Below, piece after piece: positions 1 to 9,832 of a stretch of 64,000 nucleotides of DNA. The stretch covers positions 119,992 through 183,991 of the forward strand of contig NZ_WWCU01000008.1 of the NCBI RefSeq assembly GCF_009857595.1, written 5' to 3'. The notes beneath the pieces are model-generated. The model did not search any database. It was not told the DNA's origin and worked only from the letters and a program-made list of their open reading frames with translations. This DNA is from Pseudoduganella aquatica (GTDB taxonomy: Bacteria > Pseudomonadota > Gammaproteobacteria > Burkholderiales > Burkholderiaceae_D). The stretch's first letter is position 1. Each line of letters opens with the position of its first letter. The position numbers and the translations under genes were made by a program.

Positions 1-1
1 C

Positions 2-241
2 ACCCGCCGCCAGGACCAGATCGGCGAGCTGCTGGACTTCTGGGGTCCGGAAGAACTGGTGGAGCTGAACGCGATCCAGATGACGCTGTCGCCGGAAGGG
101 CGCCAGCCGGGCGACGTGGTGCAGGTGCGCCTGCACGCGCAGGCTACCGAATCGGGCACGCTGGAGCTGCTGGCCGTCTCCAACGATAATGGCCAGCGCT
201 GGAAGGTGGAGTTCGACGTCCGCGCAGCCACTGCGGAGTAA
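2..241 (+). CDS. Hsp70-family protein, C-terminal end only (5'-truncated by window)
   Basis: The reading frame is open from base 2 and ends at a TAA at 239-241, so only the last 79 residues are visible. The segment ending in a beta-rich stretch (GTLELLAVSNDNGQRW...) resembles the substrate-binding end of the Hsp70 proteins, and it closely parallels the part of the downstream paralogue that reads GTLEVHCVANEGGKPQRW. This suggests tandem Hsp70-family genes in one operon: the next ATG lies 9 bases after this stop. A GTG at 59 is an internal codon, not a start. The ATPase domain is off-window, so the family call rests on this similarity and on context. Confidence 0.75.
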   Translation, partial: TRRQDQIGELLDFWGPEELVELNAIQMTLSPEGRQPGDVVQVRLHAQATESGTLELLAVSNDNGQRWKVEFDVRAATAE

Positions 242-250
242 CGCCAGCGC

Positions 251-3124
251 ATGAAGCAATACCTCGTCAGCATCGACCTCGGCACCACAAACACGGTGCT
301 GGCCTATTCCGAGCCCGGCTCGGAGGCAGTGCAGCTGTTCGCCATTGAGCAGCTGGTGGCGCCGGGTGAAGTGGGCACGGCGGCGCTGCTGCCGTCGCTG
401 CGCTACCATCCGGCCGAGGGCGAGCTGGCGGCGGGCGAATTGCAGCTGCCGTGGCGCCTGCCCGACGTGGCGGGCGTGGCCGAAGTGGCGGGCGGGCAGC
501 TGGCGCGCAAGCTGGGCGCGCAAGTGCCGGGCCGCCTCGTGGCCAGCGCCAAGAGCTGGCTGTCGCATCCCGGCGTGGACCGCATGGCAGCCATCCTGCC
601 GTGGGGCGCCGAGGATGATGTGGCCAAGGTGTCCCCAGTGGCCGCCAGTGCCAGCTACCTGGCGCACGTGCGGGCGGCGTGGAACCAGCGTTTTCCCAAA
701 CACGCTTTCGAACAGCAGCAGATCGTGCTCACCATCCCCGCGTCCTTCGACGAGGGTGCTCGCGCGCTCACGCTGGAGGCGGCGCGCATGGCGGGCCTGC
801 CCAAGCTGCGGCTGCTGGAAGAGCCGCAGGCCGCCTTCTACGACTGGCTGTACCGGCACCGCGCCACGCTGGAGCAGGAACTGGCGCACACGCGCCTGGT
901 GCTGGTGTGCGACGTGGGCGGCGGCACCACGGACTTCAGTTTGATCAAGGTGGAGCTGCCGGCCGGTGGCGGCGATCCCGTACTGACCCGCATCGGTGTG
1001 GGCAACCACCTGATACTGGGCGGAGACAATATGGACCTGGCGCTGGCGCGGCTGGTGGAAGCGCGGCTGGCCGGAGACGGCGAGCAGGCGGCGCAAGCCA
1101 CCCGGCTGTCGGCGGCGCGCATGGCGCAGCTTACGGAGCGCTGCCGCGCGGCCAAGGAACAACTGCTGGCGGCGGACGCGCCGGAGCGCGTGTCCGTCAC
1201 GCTGCTGGGCACGGGCTCCAAGCTGATAGGCGGCACGCGCTCGGCCGACCTTGCGCGCGAGGACGTGGAACGCATGGTGGTAGACGGTTTCTTCCCCATG
1301 GGCGAGCCGCACGAGGAGGCCCGGCGCACGCGCGGCGGCATCGTCGAATTCGGCCTGCCCTACGCGACCGACGCCGCCATCACGCGCCACCTGGCCAGCT
1401 TCCTGCGCCAGCACGCGGCGGCCGCGCGCGAAGCACTGGGCATGGCTGTTGATGATGGCAGCGGCGATGCCAGCCTGCCGGTTCCGGACACGCTGCTGCT
1501 GAACGGCGGCGTGTTCCGCGCTGACGCGCTGGCCAGGCGCCTGGAAGCCACCTTGTCCGCCTGGCGCGGCCAGCCGATCCAGGTGCTGCACAACGAGAAC
1601 CCGGATGTGGCGGTGGCGCGCGGCGGTGTGGCCTACGCCATCGGCAAGCAGGGCCGCGCGCCGACCATCGGCGGCGGCTCACCGCGCTCCTACTTCCTGC
1701 TGCTGGACGGTGAAGCGGGCGATAACAAGCAGGACAGCCGCCGCGCCGTCTGCATCCTGCCGCGCGGCGCCGAAACCGGCGTCGAACTGCGCCTGGCGGA
1801 CCGCAGCTTCGCGCTGCGCCTGGGCCGCCCGGTACGCTTCCACATTGTGTCCCTGACCGCTGACGCAGGCACGCCGCCGCGCGCAGGCGACCTGGCCGAT
1901 CTAGATGCATCCTCCTTCGTGCGCCTGCCGCCCATTGCCACCGTGCTGCGCGACAGCGGCGACGCGGCCGCCCTCAAGGAGATCCCGGTGCAGCTGGCTG
2001 CTTCGCTGAGCGAAGTGGGCACGCTGGAAGTGCATTGCGTGGCGAACGAAGGCGGCAAGCCGCAGCGCTGGCTGCTGGAGTTCCAGCTGCGCGGCCACGG
2101 CGCGGCCGGCGGCGCAGAAGGCGCGGAAGAAATCGCGCTGCCGCCCCGCTACAAGGACGCGCTGGAAAAAATCGACCGCATCTTCGGCAGCCGCGCGCAG
2201 CAGGTGGACAGCAAGGAAGTGCGCCAGCTGGGCCGCCAGCTGGACCACCTGCTGGGCGCGCGCGAAAGCTGGCCCACGCCGTTGCTGCGCCACCTGTTCG
2301 ACGCGCTGCTGCAGCGCGCCAAGGGCCGCCGCCGCTCGGCCGAACACGAACGCGCCTGGCTCAACCTGGCCGGCTACTGCCTGCGCCCGGGCTTCGGCCA
2401 TGCGCTGGACGCGTGGCGCATCGAACAGCTGTGGGCCATGTTTGAGACCGGCCTGCAGTACCACAAGGACAGCCAGGCCTGCTCGGAATGGTGGACCTTG
2501 TGGCGCCGCGTGTCGGGCGGCCTGGACGCGACGCAGCAACTGCGCCTGCTGGACGATTTCGCCTTCAACCTGCAAGCGGACGAGCAGGAACGCGGCCGCC
2601 GCCCCGTCACGCTGGTGAACGGCAGCGAGGAAGACATGCTGCGCCTGGGTGCGTCGCTGGAGCGCATTCCATCCGCCTACAAGGGCGAGATCGGCGAATG
2701 GCTGCTGGGCCAGGTGCAGGAATTGGCCACCGCGTCCGCCGCCAAGGCGGACAAGGCGGAAGCCGCGCTGGGCCGCTTCCTGTGGGCGCTGGGCCGTGTG
2801 GGTTCGCGCCAGCCCTTCCACGGCAGCGCGCACGACGTGGCGCCAGTGGCGGCGGTGGAACAGTGGCTGGCGGTGCTGCTCACGCTGGACTGGAAGAAGG
2901 TGGAGCCGGCCGGCTTCGCCGCAGCGCATCTGGCGCGCATGACCGGCGACCGCACGCGCGACATCAGCGAGGAATTGCGCGCGCAGATATTGCAGCGCAT
3001 GGAAGCATCCCGCGCGCCCGCCACGTGGAGCGCCATGGTGCGCGAGGTGGTGCAGCTGGACCAGGCGATGGAGAAGCGCATGCTGGGCGAGGCGCTGCCG
3101 CCGGGATTGAAGCTGCTAAGCTGA
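251..3124 (+). CDS. Hsp70-family chaperone-like protein with extended C-terminus
   Basis: The 957-residue protein has an Hsp70 actin-like ATPase domain: the first phosphate loop is DLGTTNT at residues 9-15, the second is DVGGGTTDF near residue 222, and the adenosine motif LLNGGV lies near residue 415. DnaK is about 640 residues, so roughly 300 extra residues follow the substrate-binding part. That extension is of the kind found in non-canonical bacterial Hsp70s (I think of DUF3731). It is probably cytoplasmic, and its client is unknown. It is probably cotranscribed with the upstream Hsp70 fragment. No DnaJ or GrpE gene is adjacent, so it is not the housekeeping dnaK. Confidence 0.85.
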   Translation: MKQYLVSIDLGTTNTVLAYSEPGSEAVQLFAIEQLVAPGEVGTAALLPSLRYHPAEGELAAGELQLPWRLPDVAGVAEVAGGQLARKLGAQVPGRLVASAKSWLSHPGVDRMAAILPWGAEDDVAKVSPVAASASYLAHVRAAWNQRFPKHAFEQQQIVLTIPASFDEGARALTLEAARMAGLPKLRLLEEPQAAFYDWLYRHRATLEQELAHTRLVLVCDVGGGTTDFSLIKVELPAGGGDPVLTRIGVGNHLILGGDNMDLALARLVEARLAGDGEQAAQATRLSAARMAQLTERCRAAKEQLLAADAPERVSVTLLGTGSKLIGGTRSADLAREDVERMVVDGFFPMGEPHEEARRTRGGIVEFGLPYATDAAITRHLASFLRQHAAAAREALGMAVDDGSGDASLPVPDTLLLNGGVFRADALARRLEATLSAWRGQPIQVLHNENPDVAVARGGVAYAIGKQGRAPTIGGGSPRSYFLLLDGEAGDNKQDSRRAVCILPRGAETGVELRLADRSFALRLGRPVRFHIVSLTADAGTPPRAGDLADLDASSFVRLPPIATVLRDSGDAAALKEIPVQLAASLSEVGTLEVHCVANEGGKPQRWLLEFQLRGHGAAGGAEGAEEIALPPRYKDALEKIDRIFGSRAQQVDSKEVRQLGRQLDHLLGARESWPTPLLRHLFDALLQRAKGRRRSAEHERAWLNLAGYCLRPGFGHALDAWRIEQLWAMFETGLQYHKDSQACSEWWTLWRRVSGGLDATQQLRLLDDFAFNLQADEQERGRRPVTLVNGSEEDMLRLGASLERIPSAYKGEIGEWLLGQVQELATASAAKADKAEAALGRFLWALGRVGSRQPFHGSAHDVAPVAAVEQWLAVLLTLDWKKVEPAGFAAAHLARMTGDRTRDISEELRAQILQRMEASRAPATWSAMVREVVQLDQAMEKRMLGEALPPGLKLLS

Positions 3125-3133
3125 ATAACTTGG

Positions 3134-3787
3134 CTAAGCCGCACCCGCCGGCGCATAGCCCTGCCGCTGCGTCACAAAGCCATCGAATGCCGTGATCAGC
3201 GGCGCATACTTATCCTCATTCCCTTCCAGCTGCGCCAGCGCATACGCCGTGGCCTCCAGCGTGGACAGCTGGTCCGGCGCATGCGCCTTGCGTATCAGGT
3301 AGTGCGACGCCGGCGTATCGCGCAGCGGCAAGCGGGGCAAGCGCTGCAAGGCGGGATTCAGATACAGCATCTTGCGGCTCTTGCGCCAGGTGGCGTCCAG
3401 CACCACCAGCAGCAGGCCGGAGGGCTCGTCCGCCCAGGCCGCATCGAACGGCGGCGCGGGCGCGATGCCCATCGACGCGTCGCCCGGCGTATCGGGATAC
3501 AACAGCACCGGCCGCAGCGCAGACGGCCCGGCCAGCAATGCCTCCAACCGCGCCGGATCGAACGCTTCGCCCACTTCCAGGCGGCTGTTCGGCAAGCACA
3601 TATGCAGCAGCAGCCCGCTGTTCTTGGCGTTCGCCACTTCCATGGGATGCTGCAGTATCAGTACTTGCGCCGCGCTGGATACAGGCATGGCCCAGCGGCA
3701 GATGCACGCCGCCTGCGCCCGCAGGCAGGCCGCGCACATGGGGCGTTTATTGGAGGGAGTCTTGGCGGAAGGCTGGTCGGGAGGCAT
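3134..3787 (-). CDS. DTW-domain tRNA-uridine aminocarboxypropyltransferase-like protein
   Basis: The 217-residue protein has the four-cysteine N-terminal cluster C18-x2-C21-x6-C28-x-C30 and the family signature D-x-T-W at residues 131-134 (DATWRKSRKM). Both are typical of DTW proteins, which transfer the 3-amino-3-carboxypropyl group of SAM to tRNA uridine (TapT in E. coli). A conserved LSTLEA lies at 174-179. It converges on the Hsp70 gene with only 9 bases between stop codons. The family is clear, but the exact tRNA position modified (U47 in E. coli TapT) is inferred only. Confidence 0.85.
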   Translation of the reverse strand: MPPDQPSAKTPSNKRPMCAACLRAQAACICRWAMPVSSAAQVLILQHPMEVANAKNSGLLLHMCLPNSRLEVGEAFDPARLEALLAGPSALRPVLLYPDTPGDASMGIAPAPPFDAAWADEPSGLLLVVLDATWRKSRKMLYLNPALQRLPRLPLRDTPASHYLIRKAHAPDQLSTLEATAYALAQLEGNEDKYAPLITAFDGFVTQRQGYAPAGAA

Positions 3788-3834
3788 GGCGCGATTGTAG
3801 CCGTAGCGGCAGGCCGCGCGCCAGCCCGTGCACC

Positions 3835-5463
3835 CTAAGTCAGCCTCGCCACTTCGCGCCCGGACACCGCGCGCCGCGCAGTACGGCCGGGCAGCGCCGC
3901 ACCGCCCCGCTCATGCATTTGCATATCCGTCAGCTTGAACACGCTGACCGACTGTGCCAGCTGCGCCGCCTGGTCCTGCATGGCTGCTGCTGCGGCGGCG
4001 GCCTGCTCCACCAGCGCCGCGTTCTGCTGCGTCACCTGGTCCATCTGCGTAATGGCGAAGTTCACTTGCTCGATGCCCGTGCGCTGTTCCTCGCTGGCGT
4101 TCGCGATCTCGCTCATGATGCCGGACACCTTGGCAATGCTGGCCACGATGTCGTCCATGGTGCGTCCCGCCTTGTCCACCAGGCCGGTGCCGGCTTCCAC
4201 CTGGTGCACCGAGGTGTTGATCAGCTCCTTGATCTCCTTGGCGGCCGAGGCCGAGCGCTGCGCCAGGTTGCGCACTTCGGACGCCACCACGGCAAAGCCC
4301 CGGCCCTGCTCCCCTGCGCGCGCCGCTTCCACCGCCGCGTTCAGCGCCAGGATATTGGTCTGGAAGGCGATGCCGTCGATCACGCTGATGATATCGACAA
4401 TGCGGCGCGAGGAATCGTTGATCGATCCCATCGTGGCCACCACTTCCGACACCACCGCGCCGCCGTGGCTGGCGATTTCGGAAGCGTCCACCGCCAGCTG
4501 GCAGGCCTGGCGCGCGTTCTCGGCGTTGATCTTCACCGTCGCCGTCAGCTGCTCCATCGACGAGGCGGTTTCCTCCAGCGCACTGGCCTGCTCCTCGGTG
4601 CGCGAGGACAAGTCCATATTGCCCGCCGCGATTTCGCTGGAGGCGTTGGACATGGTGTCCGTCCCGCCGCGCACCTGGCCGACGATGTTGACCAGGTTGC
4701 TGTTCATATTCTTCAGCGCGTGCATCAGCTGCCCGGTCTCGTCCTTGCTCGCCACGACGATGTCGCTGGTGAGGTCGCCGGCGGAGACCGACTCGGCCAC
4801 CTTGACGGCCTCGCTGAGCGGGCTGGTGATGGTGTGCGTGATGTACCAGGCGAAGCCCACGCCCAGCGCCACGGCGGCCACACCCAGCAGGATGAGCATA
4901 TTGCGGCCGCTCGCGTTGCCGCTCTGGATCTGGTCCGCCTTGGCGTCGAGCTGCGCGCGCTGCGTGTCGACCAGCTTTTGCAGCGCCGCCAGGTAGACCA
5001 CGCGGTTGCGTTCCATGTCCTGCTCGAAGAGGCGCTTGCCCAGTTCCAGGTCGCCGTCGGCCTTGGCCTTGAACACGGCTTTGCGGGCGTCCACGTAGGC
5101 TTTGCGGGAGGCGAGGATGGCGGCGTGCTGCTCTTTGCCGACAGGGTCCTGCAGGATGGTGCCGAGGGCGTCCTGCAGCTCGGTGGCGCGGCTGGAGGCC
5201 TGCGCCATCTGCTGTTCAAAGCCTTTCTGGTCGGCCGGATCCTGCACCTTCCAGGCGGCCGTGGTGCGGGCGGCGTTCACTTCCACCACCTTCTGCCACT
5301 CGGTTGCCATGCGCTCGACGCGCAGATGGTCCTGCAGCAGCGATTCGGTCATGGCGCTGGCTTGCTGCATGCGGGCGATGCCTACCAGCGTTAGCGCCGT
5401 CAACAATAACAGCACCACGGTAAAAGCCAGACCCAGCCTGACGCCGATCCTCAAATTCTTCAT
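3835..5463 (-). CDS. Methyl-accepting chemotaxis protein
   Basis: The 542-residue receptor has an N-terminal membrane helix (about 10-30), a periplasmic four-helix-bundle-type sensor, a second membrane helix (about 188-212), a HAMP region and a long cytoplasmic coiled coil. The highly conserved signalling tip (FQTNILALNAAVEAARAG) lies near residues 365-385 and contacts CheA and CheW. There is no C-terminal CheR-tethering pentapeptide. The start is preceded by GAGGAG. The ligand cannot be read from the sequence. No che genes are in the window, so it must feed a pathway encoded elsewhere. Confidence 0.93.
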   Translation of the reverse strand: MKNLRIGVRLGLAFTVVLLLLTALTLVGIARMQQASAMTESLLQDHLRVERMATEWQKVVEVNAARTTAAWKVQDPADQKGFEQQMAQASSRATELQDALGTILQDPVGKEQHAAILASRKAYVDARKAVFKAKADGDLELGKRLFEQDMERNRVVYLAALQKLVDTQRAQLDAKADQIQSGNASGRNMLILLGVAAVALGVGFAWYITHTITSPLSEAVKVAESVSAGDLTSDIVVASKDETGQLMHALKNMNSNLVNIVGQVRGGTDTMSNASSEIAAGNMDLSSRTEEQASALEETASSMEQLTATVKINAENARQACQLAVDASEIASHGGAVVSEVVATMGSINDSSRRIVDIISVIDGIAFQTNILALNAAVEAARAGEQGRGFAVVASEVRNLAQRSASAAKEIKELINTSVHQVEAGTGLVDKAGRTMDDIVASIAKVSGIMSEIANASEEQRTGIEQVNFAITQMDQVTQQNAALVEQAAAAAAAMQDQAAQLAQSVSVFKLTDMQMHERGGAALPGRTARRAVSGREVARLT

Positions 5464-5581
5464 ACCAGTCTCCTCGTGCCGAATTTATCGTGCTTTTGGG
5501 GCAGTCTGAGCGCATTTCCATTGGATTGCAACAATTACCATAAGGAAATTTTTTGAGACTGGGATTCGATCAGCATGATGA

Positions 5582-6658
5582 TCAAAGCGCGGGCGGCGCC
5601 GCAACACCTAGCAATTCATCCATTTGGGCGATGGCGCCGGGCTCCTTCAGCACGTCGCGCAGCCACAAGTGCAGCGGCAGTTCGCCCCAGCCGGCGGCCT
5701 TGTCGGCCAGGTAGGCGACCGGGCTGTGCGGCTCGGTGCGGCGGAAAAATTCCGCCACCAGCCGAAGCTGGGCCAGCGCCTGCGCGCGGTTCAGCGGCGG
5801 GCCGGAAGGCATACGCCCCGGGCCTTCCGCGCCGCCGGGCGTGTTCCCGGCGCCTTGCCCGGCGCCGGAATCGGCGCCGCCCTCCTCGCCGGACGGCGTG
5901 GCCAGCGGCTCGATAAAATCGATGGCGTTCAGCAGCGCCTCGCGGGCGGCGCCGAAGCCCGGCCCGTCCACGCCCAGCCGCTCATCCACAGCGCGCTCCA
6001 GCTCCTGCAGAGACGCCAGGCAGTAGCGCGCATCCGCCAGCAAAGCGTTGTTGAATTGAGACGAATTGCGGCGCCGCTCGGCATCCAGCTCGGCCAATCC
6101 CGGCCCTTCAGGCGCCGCCACGGCGGGCGTGGGCCAGCCGCCGCTGCCTGCCGCAGCGCTGGCGCTGCTGGCCATGGCCACGCGCTGGCGCGCCGCATCG
6201 AAGCTGGCCATGGATACGCCGCCGCTCTCCGTTACCGGCATCTCCTTCACCAGCTGCGGCGTGCGCGCCAGCAGCCAGTACAGATTGCCCACGCGCTGCT
6301 CGGCGTCGCCGTCGTCGATGGCCGGGTGCAGGCAATCCCAATAGCGGGCGCACAGGCCGGCCAGCAGCGCGTAGCCGTCGCCCAGGCCACGGAATCCGCG
6401 CGTCTTGGCCTGCGCTTCCGCCAGCCAGACCGCCAGCCGCAAGTCCTTGCTGCGGCCTTCTATCAGCGCTGCGCAGCGCGCGGAGACGAAAGGCCAGTCG
6501 GCCTCCTTCAGCGTGGTCACCCAGGCGCCCTGGTCCAGCGTGGGGTCGTCCGCCAGCCGCGCCTTGACGATTTCATCCACCTCGCTGCCGAAGGAAATAT
6601 CCTCTCCGCAGGCTTGCTGTACGCTGATGGGCTGGAGCAGTTGCGCAATATTGAACAT
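5582..6658 (-). CDS. tssA: Type VI secretion protein TssA (ImpA-type)
   Basis: The 358-residue protein has the ImpA N-terminal region (WLAEAQAKTRGFRGLGDGYALL and the following YWDCLHP) and a C-terminal helix set with FFRRTEPHSPV...LLG, as in short TssA proteins. TssA caps the growing tail and coordinates baseplate docking with tube and sheath polymerisation in the cytoplasm. It is the last gene of the leftward T6SS operon, 12 bases after tssH. The middle (about residues 165-190 and 250-290) is low-complexity Ala/Gly/Pro linker. The family is certain; the class of TssA is not determined. Confidence 0.93.
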   Translation of the reverse strand: MFNIAQLLQPISVQQACGEDISFGSEVDEIVKARLADDPTLDQGAWVTTLKEADWPFVSARCAALIEGRSKDLRLAVWLAEAQAKTRGFRGLGDGYALLAGLCARYWDCLHPAIDDGDAEQRVGNLYWLLARTPQLVKEMPVTESGGVSMASFDAARQRVAMASSASAAAGSGGWPTPAVAAPEGPGLAELDAERRRNSSQFNNALLADARYCLASLQELERAVDERLGVDGPGFGAAREALLNAIDFIEPLATPSGEEGGADSGAGQGAGNTPGGAEGPGRMPSGPPLNRAQALAQLRLVAEFFRRTEPHSPVAYLADKAAGWGELPLHLWLRDVLKEPGAIAQMDELLGVAAPPAL

Positions 6659-6670
6659 GTGCCGCCTCCT

Positions 6671-9307
6671 CTATTTAACGGTGTATTTGAACTGTCCCTG
6701 GCGGCTGGCGCCGGCCTTGATGCTGGCGATCGCCACGCCATCCGCCATGCGCGCCAGCACCGCCTCCGCTATCGCCGGCAGCAGGCTGCCGTTCAGGATG
6801 TGGTCCACATTGCGCGCGCCGGAATCGACTTCGGTGCAGCGCGCCAGCACGGCGTCCACCACGGCACTGTCATAGCTGAATTCAGCGTGGTGGCTGGCGC
6901 GGATGCGCTGCCCGATGCGGTCCAGCTTGAGCGCGATGATGCGCGCCAGTACCTCGTCGGCTATCGGATAAAACGGCACCAGCTGCATGCGGCCCAGGAA
7001 GGCGGGCTTGAAATGCTTCATCAGCTGCGGCCTGGCCAGCTCCTCCAGCTCCGCAGGCGCGGGCCGTCCGGACACGGGCTTGTTCAGGCAGGCCTGCATG
7101 ATGGCGGACGAGGCCACATTGGATGTGGCGATAATGATGGTGTTGCGGAAGTCGATCTCGCGTCCCTCCGCGTCGTCCAGCACGCCCTTGTCGAACACTT
7201 GGAAGAACAGCTCGGCCACGTCCGGGTGGGCCTTTTCTATTTCGTCGAGCAGCACCACGCTGTAGGGCGCGCGCCGCACCGCCTCGGTCAGCACGCCGCC
7301 CTCGCCGTAGCCCACGTAGCCGGGCGGCGAGCCTTTCAGGCCCGAGACGCTGTGCGCCTCCTGGTATTCGCTCATATTGATGGTGATGAGTTTGCGCTCG
7401 CCGCCGTAGAGCAGTTCCGCCAGCGCCAGCGCCATCTCGGTTTTTCCCACGCCGGAAGGACCGGTGAACAGGAACACGCCCTGCGGCTTGTTGGGGTCGT
7501 CCAGGCCGGCGCGCGCGGTGCGCACCCGCTGCGCCACGGCGGCCACGGCGTGCGGCTGGCCGAGGACGCGCGCCTGCAGCGCGGCTTCCAGCTTCTGCAC
7601 GGCGCGGATCTCGTCGCGCACCATCTTCCCGAGCGGGATGCCGGTCCAGCCGGACACGATGGCGGCGACCGTGTGCGCGTCCACACGCTGCGGCGCCATC
7701 GGCTCGCTGCCCTGCAGCGCCGCCAGTTCCTCCTCCAGCGCCGCCATGGAAACCCCGCCGCCCACCGGCGGATAGCTGTCGCGCTGCACCGCCATGGCGG
7801 CATGCAGCGCCTTTTCGCGCTCCCAGCGTTCCAGGTGCTTCTGGTGCTCCTGCATCAGCGTTTCGCGCGCTACGCGCAGCTCGCGCAGGCGCGCGGCGGT
7901 GCGTCCGTCCTGGGGGCCACTCCCCTGTTCGCGCTCCAGCGCGGCGATTTCAAAGCCGATGCGCTCCACGTGCTTCTGCGCCTGCTCCACTTGCTGCGGC
8001 GCGGCGCTGCGGGCCAGGGCCACGCGGGCGCAGGCGGTATCGAGCACACTGACCGCCTTGTCCGGCAACTGGCGCCCGCTGATGTAGCGGTGCGACAGGC
8101 TGACCGCCGCCACCACCGCCTCGTCGCTGATGCGGATGCCGAAGTGCTTCTCCATCAACGGCGCCATCGCGCGCAGCATGGCGCAGGCGATTTCCTCGCT
8201 GGGCTCCTCCACCTTCACCACCTGGAAGCGGCGCGCCAGCGCGGCGTCCTTCTCGAAGTACTTCTTGTATTCGCTCCAGGTGGTGGCGGCAATGGTGCGC
8301 AGCTCGCCGCGCGCCAGCGCCGGCTTGAGCAGGTTGGCCGCGTCGTTCTGTCCGGCCTGGCCGCCAGCGCCTATCATGGTGTGGGCCTCGTCGATGAACA
8401 GCACGATGGCGTGCGCGCTCTTGCGCACTTCGTCGATCACGGCCTTGAGGCGGTTTTCGAACTCGCCCTTCACGCTGGCGCCGGCCTGCAGCAGGCCCAT
8501 GTCCAGCGCGCGTATCTCCACGCCCCGCAGGACTTCCGGCACGTCGCCCGCCACGATACGCTGCGCCAGGCCTTCCACCACGGCGGTCTTGCCCACGCCG
8601 GCCTCGCCGGTCAGGATCGGATTGTTCTGGCGCCGCCGCATCAGGATGTCCATCGCCTGGCGGATCTCGGCATCGCGGCCTATCACCGGATCGAGCTTGC
8701 CGTCGCGCGCCTGCTGCGTGAGGCTGGTGGTGTACTGGTCCAGCGCTGGGGTCTTCGCGTCCAGCTGCCGGAGCGGATCGGCGGCCAGCAGCGCGGCTTC
8801 CTTGTCTGTTTCCGGCGCGGCGCTGCGTTCCTCCTGCGAGCCGCGCGTGTACTTTTCCATATTGTGCTTGAGCTCATCGACCGGGAAGCGCGCGAACAGC
8901 CTCGATCCGCGCGCGGCCAGCTGGGCCAGGCCAGGCTCGGTCAGGAGGGCCAGCAGCAGATGGCCGCTGCGTATCAGGTCCGGCTGCGGCAGCGACAGCG
9001 AGGAGATCAGCCACGCATGCTCCAGCAGCACGGGCAAATGCGCGGAGAATACCGGCGTGCGCGCGCTGCCGCTCTTGAAGCGTGCAATCTCCTTGCGTAG
9101 GTCGGCGTCCAGCGCCTCCAGGCTGATGCCGCATTTGCGCGCGATCAGCACGAAGTCGCTCTGTTCCTGCTCCAGCAAGGCCAGGAACAGATGCTCGACG
9201 TCGACCTCGTACTGGCCCAGGCCAACGCAGATGCTGGCGGCGCGGGTGGCGGCCAGGCGGGTGGTGTCGTTCAGTTTTGCGATCAGGGTTTTCAGATTGA
9301 TGCTCAT
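6671..9307 (-). CDS. tssH: Type VI secretion ATPase TssH (ClpV)
   Basis: The 878-residue AAA+ disaggregase of the ClpB/ClpV class has an N-terminal ClpN repeat region (about 1-160) and two ATPase modules. Walker A motifs are GEAGVGKT near residue 221 and GPSGVGKT near 615; the Walker B segments are VLFIDEAH and VVLLDEIEKAHPD. TssH recycles contracted TssB/TssC sheath. Its start overlaps the tssE stop by four bases (ATGA), which is translational coupling. In most clusters tssF and tssG lie between these two genes; here they do not. Confidence 0.97.
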   Translation of the reverse strand: MSINLKTLIAKLNDTTRLAATRAASICVGLGQYEVDVEHLFLALLEQEQSDFVLIARKCGISLEALDADLRKEIARFKSGSARTPVFSAHLPVLLEHAWLISSLSLPQPDLIRSGHLLLALLTEPGLAQLAARGSRLFARFPVDELKHNMEKYTRGSQEERSAAPETDKEAALLAADPLRQLDAKTPALDQYTTSLTQQARDGKLDPVIGRDAEIRQAMDILMRRRQNNPILTGEAGVGKTAVVEGLAQRIVAGDVPEVLRGVEIRALDMGLLQAGASVKGEFENRLKAVIDEVRKSAHAIVLFIDEAHTMIGAGGQAGQNDAANLLKPALARGELRTIAATTWSEYKKYFEKDAALARRFQVVKVEEPSEEIACAMLRAMAPLMEKHFGIRISDEAVVAAVSLSHRYISGRQLPDKAVSVLDTACARVALARSAAPQQVEQAQKHVERIGFEIAALEREQGSGPQDGRTAARLRELRVARETLMQEHQKHLERWEREKALHAAMAVQRDSYPPVGGGVSMAALEEELAALQGSEPMAPQRVDAHTVAAIVSGWTGIPLGKMVRDEIRAVQKLEAALQARVLGQPHAVAAVAQRVRTARAGLDDPNKPQGVFLFTGPSGVGKTEMALALAELLYGGERKLITINMSEYQEAHSVSGLKGSPPGYVGYGEGGVLTEAVRRAPYSVVLLDEIEKAHPDVAELFFQVFDKGVLDDAEGREIDFRNTIIIATSNVASSAIMQACLNKPVSGRPAPAELEELARPQLMKHFKPAFLGRMQLVPFYPIADEVLARIIALKLDRIGQRIRASHHAEFSYDSAVVDAVLARCTEVDSGARNVDHILNGSLLPAIAEAVLARMADGVAIASIKAGASRQGQFKYTVK

Positions 9308-9768
9308 GCCTGTGCTCCGCTGTGGTGGATGGCGTAGTGCAGCGTGGACGGCTGCAGCACGGCGTCGAAATTGACGGGTTCAAACACGGGAAAGACCGCC
9401 AGCACGCCGCTGATGACGAAGTTGACGCGGTTGATGCTGCCGGGCTGCTGTTCGATGCGGGCCTGCACCTGCCGCAGGCGCGGCTCGTGGCGTTCGATGG
9501 CCGCCTTCAGGCTGGCACAGATGCGGCTCCGGTCGTCGCTGCTGCTCAGGCACATGCCCGCGAAGTCGACCAGGCCGTAATTGAGGATGGAGGCGGCGCA
9601 TTCCGGGTAGTCGGCCAGCAGCGCTTCGGGCAGTGCGGCGCGGGTGTTCAGCAGGTCTTCCAGGTCGCGCGCGACTGCGTCCTTCAGCTGCGCGGCCGTG
9701 AAACCGGCGGCCGCGTTGCCGCGCGCGCCCAGCAGGCGGTCCATCAGGCCGGGGGCGAAACCGCTCAT
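9304..9768 (-). CDS. tssE: Type VI secretion baseplate protein TssE (gp25-like)
   Basis: The start chosen is the ATG at 9766-9768 (MSGFAPGLMDRLL), preceded by AAAGGAG six bases upstream; a longer in-frame extension to 9825 has no such site. The 154-residue product has the gp25/lysozyme-like wedge fold signature with YPECAASILNYGLVDF and the later FVISGVLAVFPVFEPVNF. TssE is a T4 gp25 homologue in the baseplate wedge with TssK, TssF and TssG. It overlaps tssH by 4 bases and follows hcp. Confidence 0.92.
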   Translation of the reverse strand: MSGFAPGLMDRLLGARGNAAAGFTAAQLKDAVARDLEDLLNTRAALPEALLADYPECAASILNYGLVDFAGMCLSSSDDRSRICASLKAAIERHEPRLRQVQARIEQQPGSINRVNFVISGVLAVFPVFEPVNFDAVLQPSTLHYAIHHSGAQA

Positions 9769-9832
9769 GGCTGCTCCTTTCAAAAAAAAATACCGCAGTG
9801 GCTGGCACTGCGGCATGCGGCGCACCAGCCGG

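Noticed and set aside
5624..9100. 1158-codon plus-strand frame across tssA and tssH
   Set aside because: Same artefact; it crosses two real antisense genes and lacks a ribosome site or any family signature.
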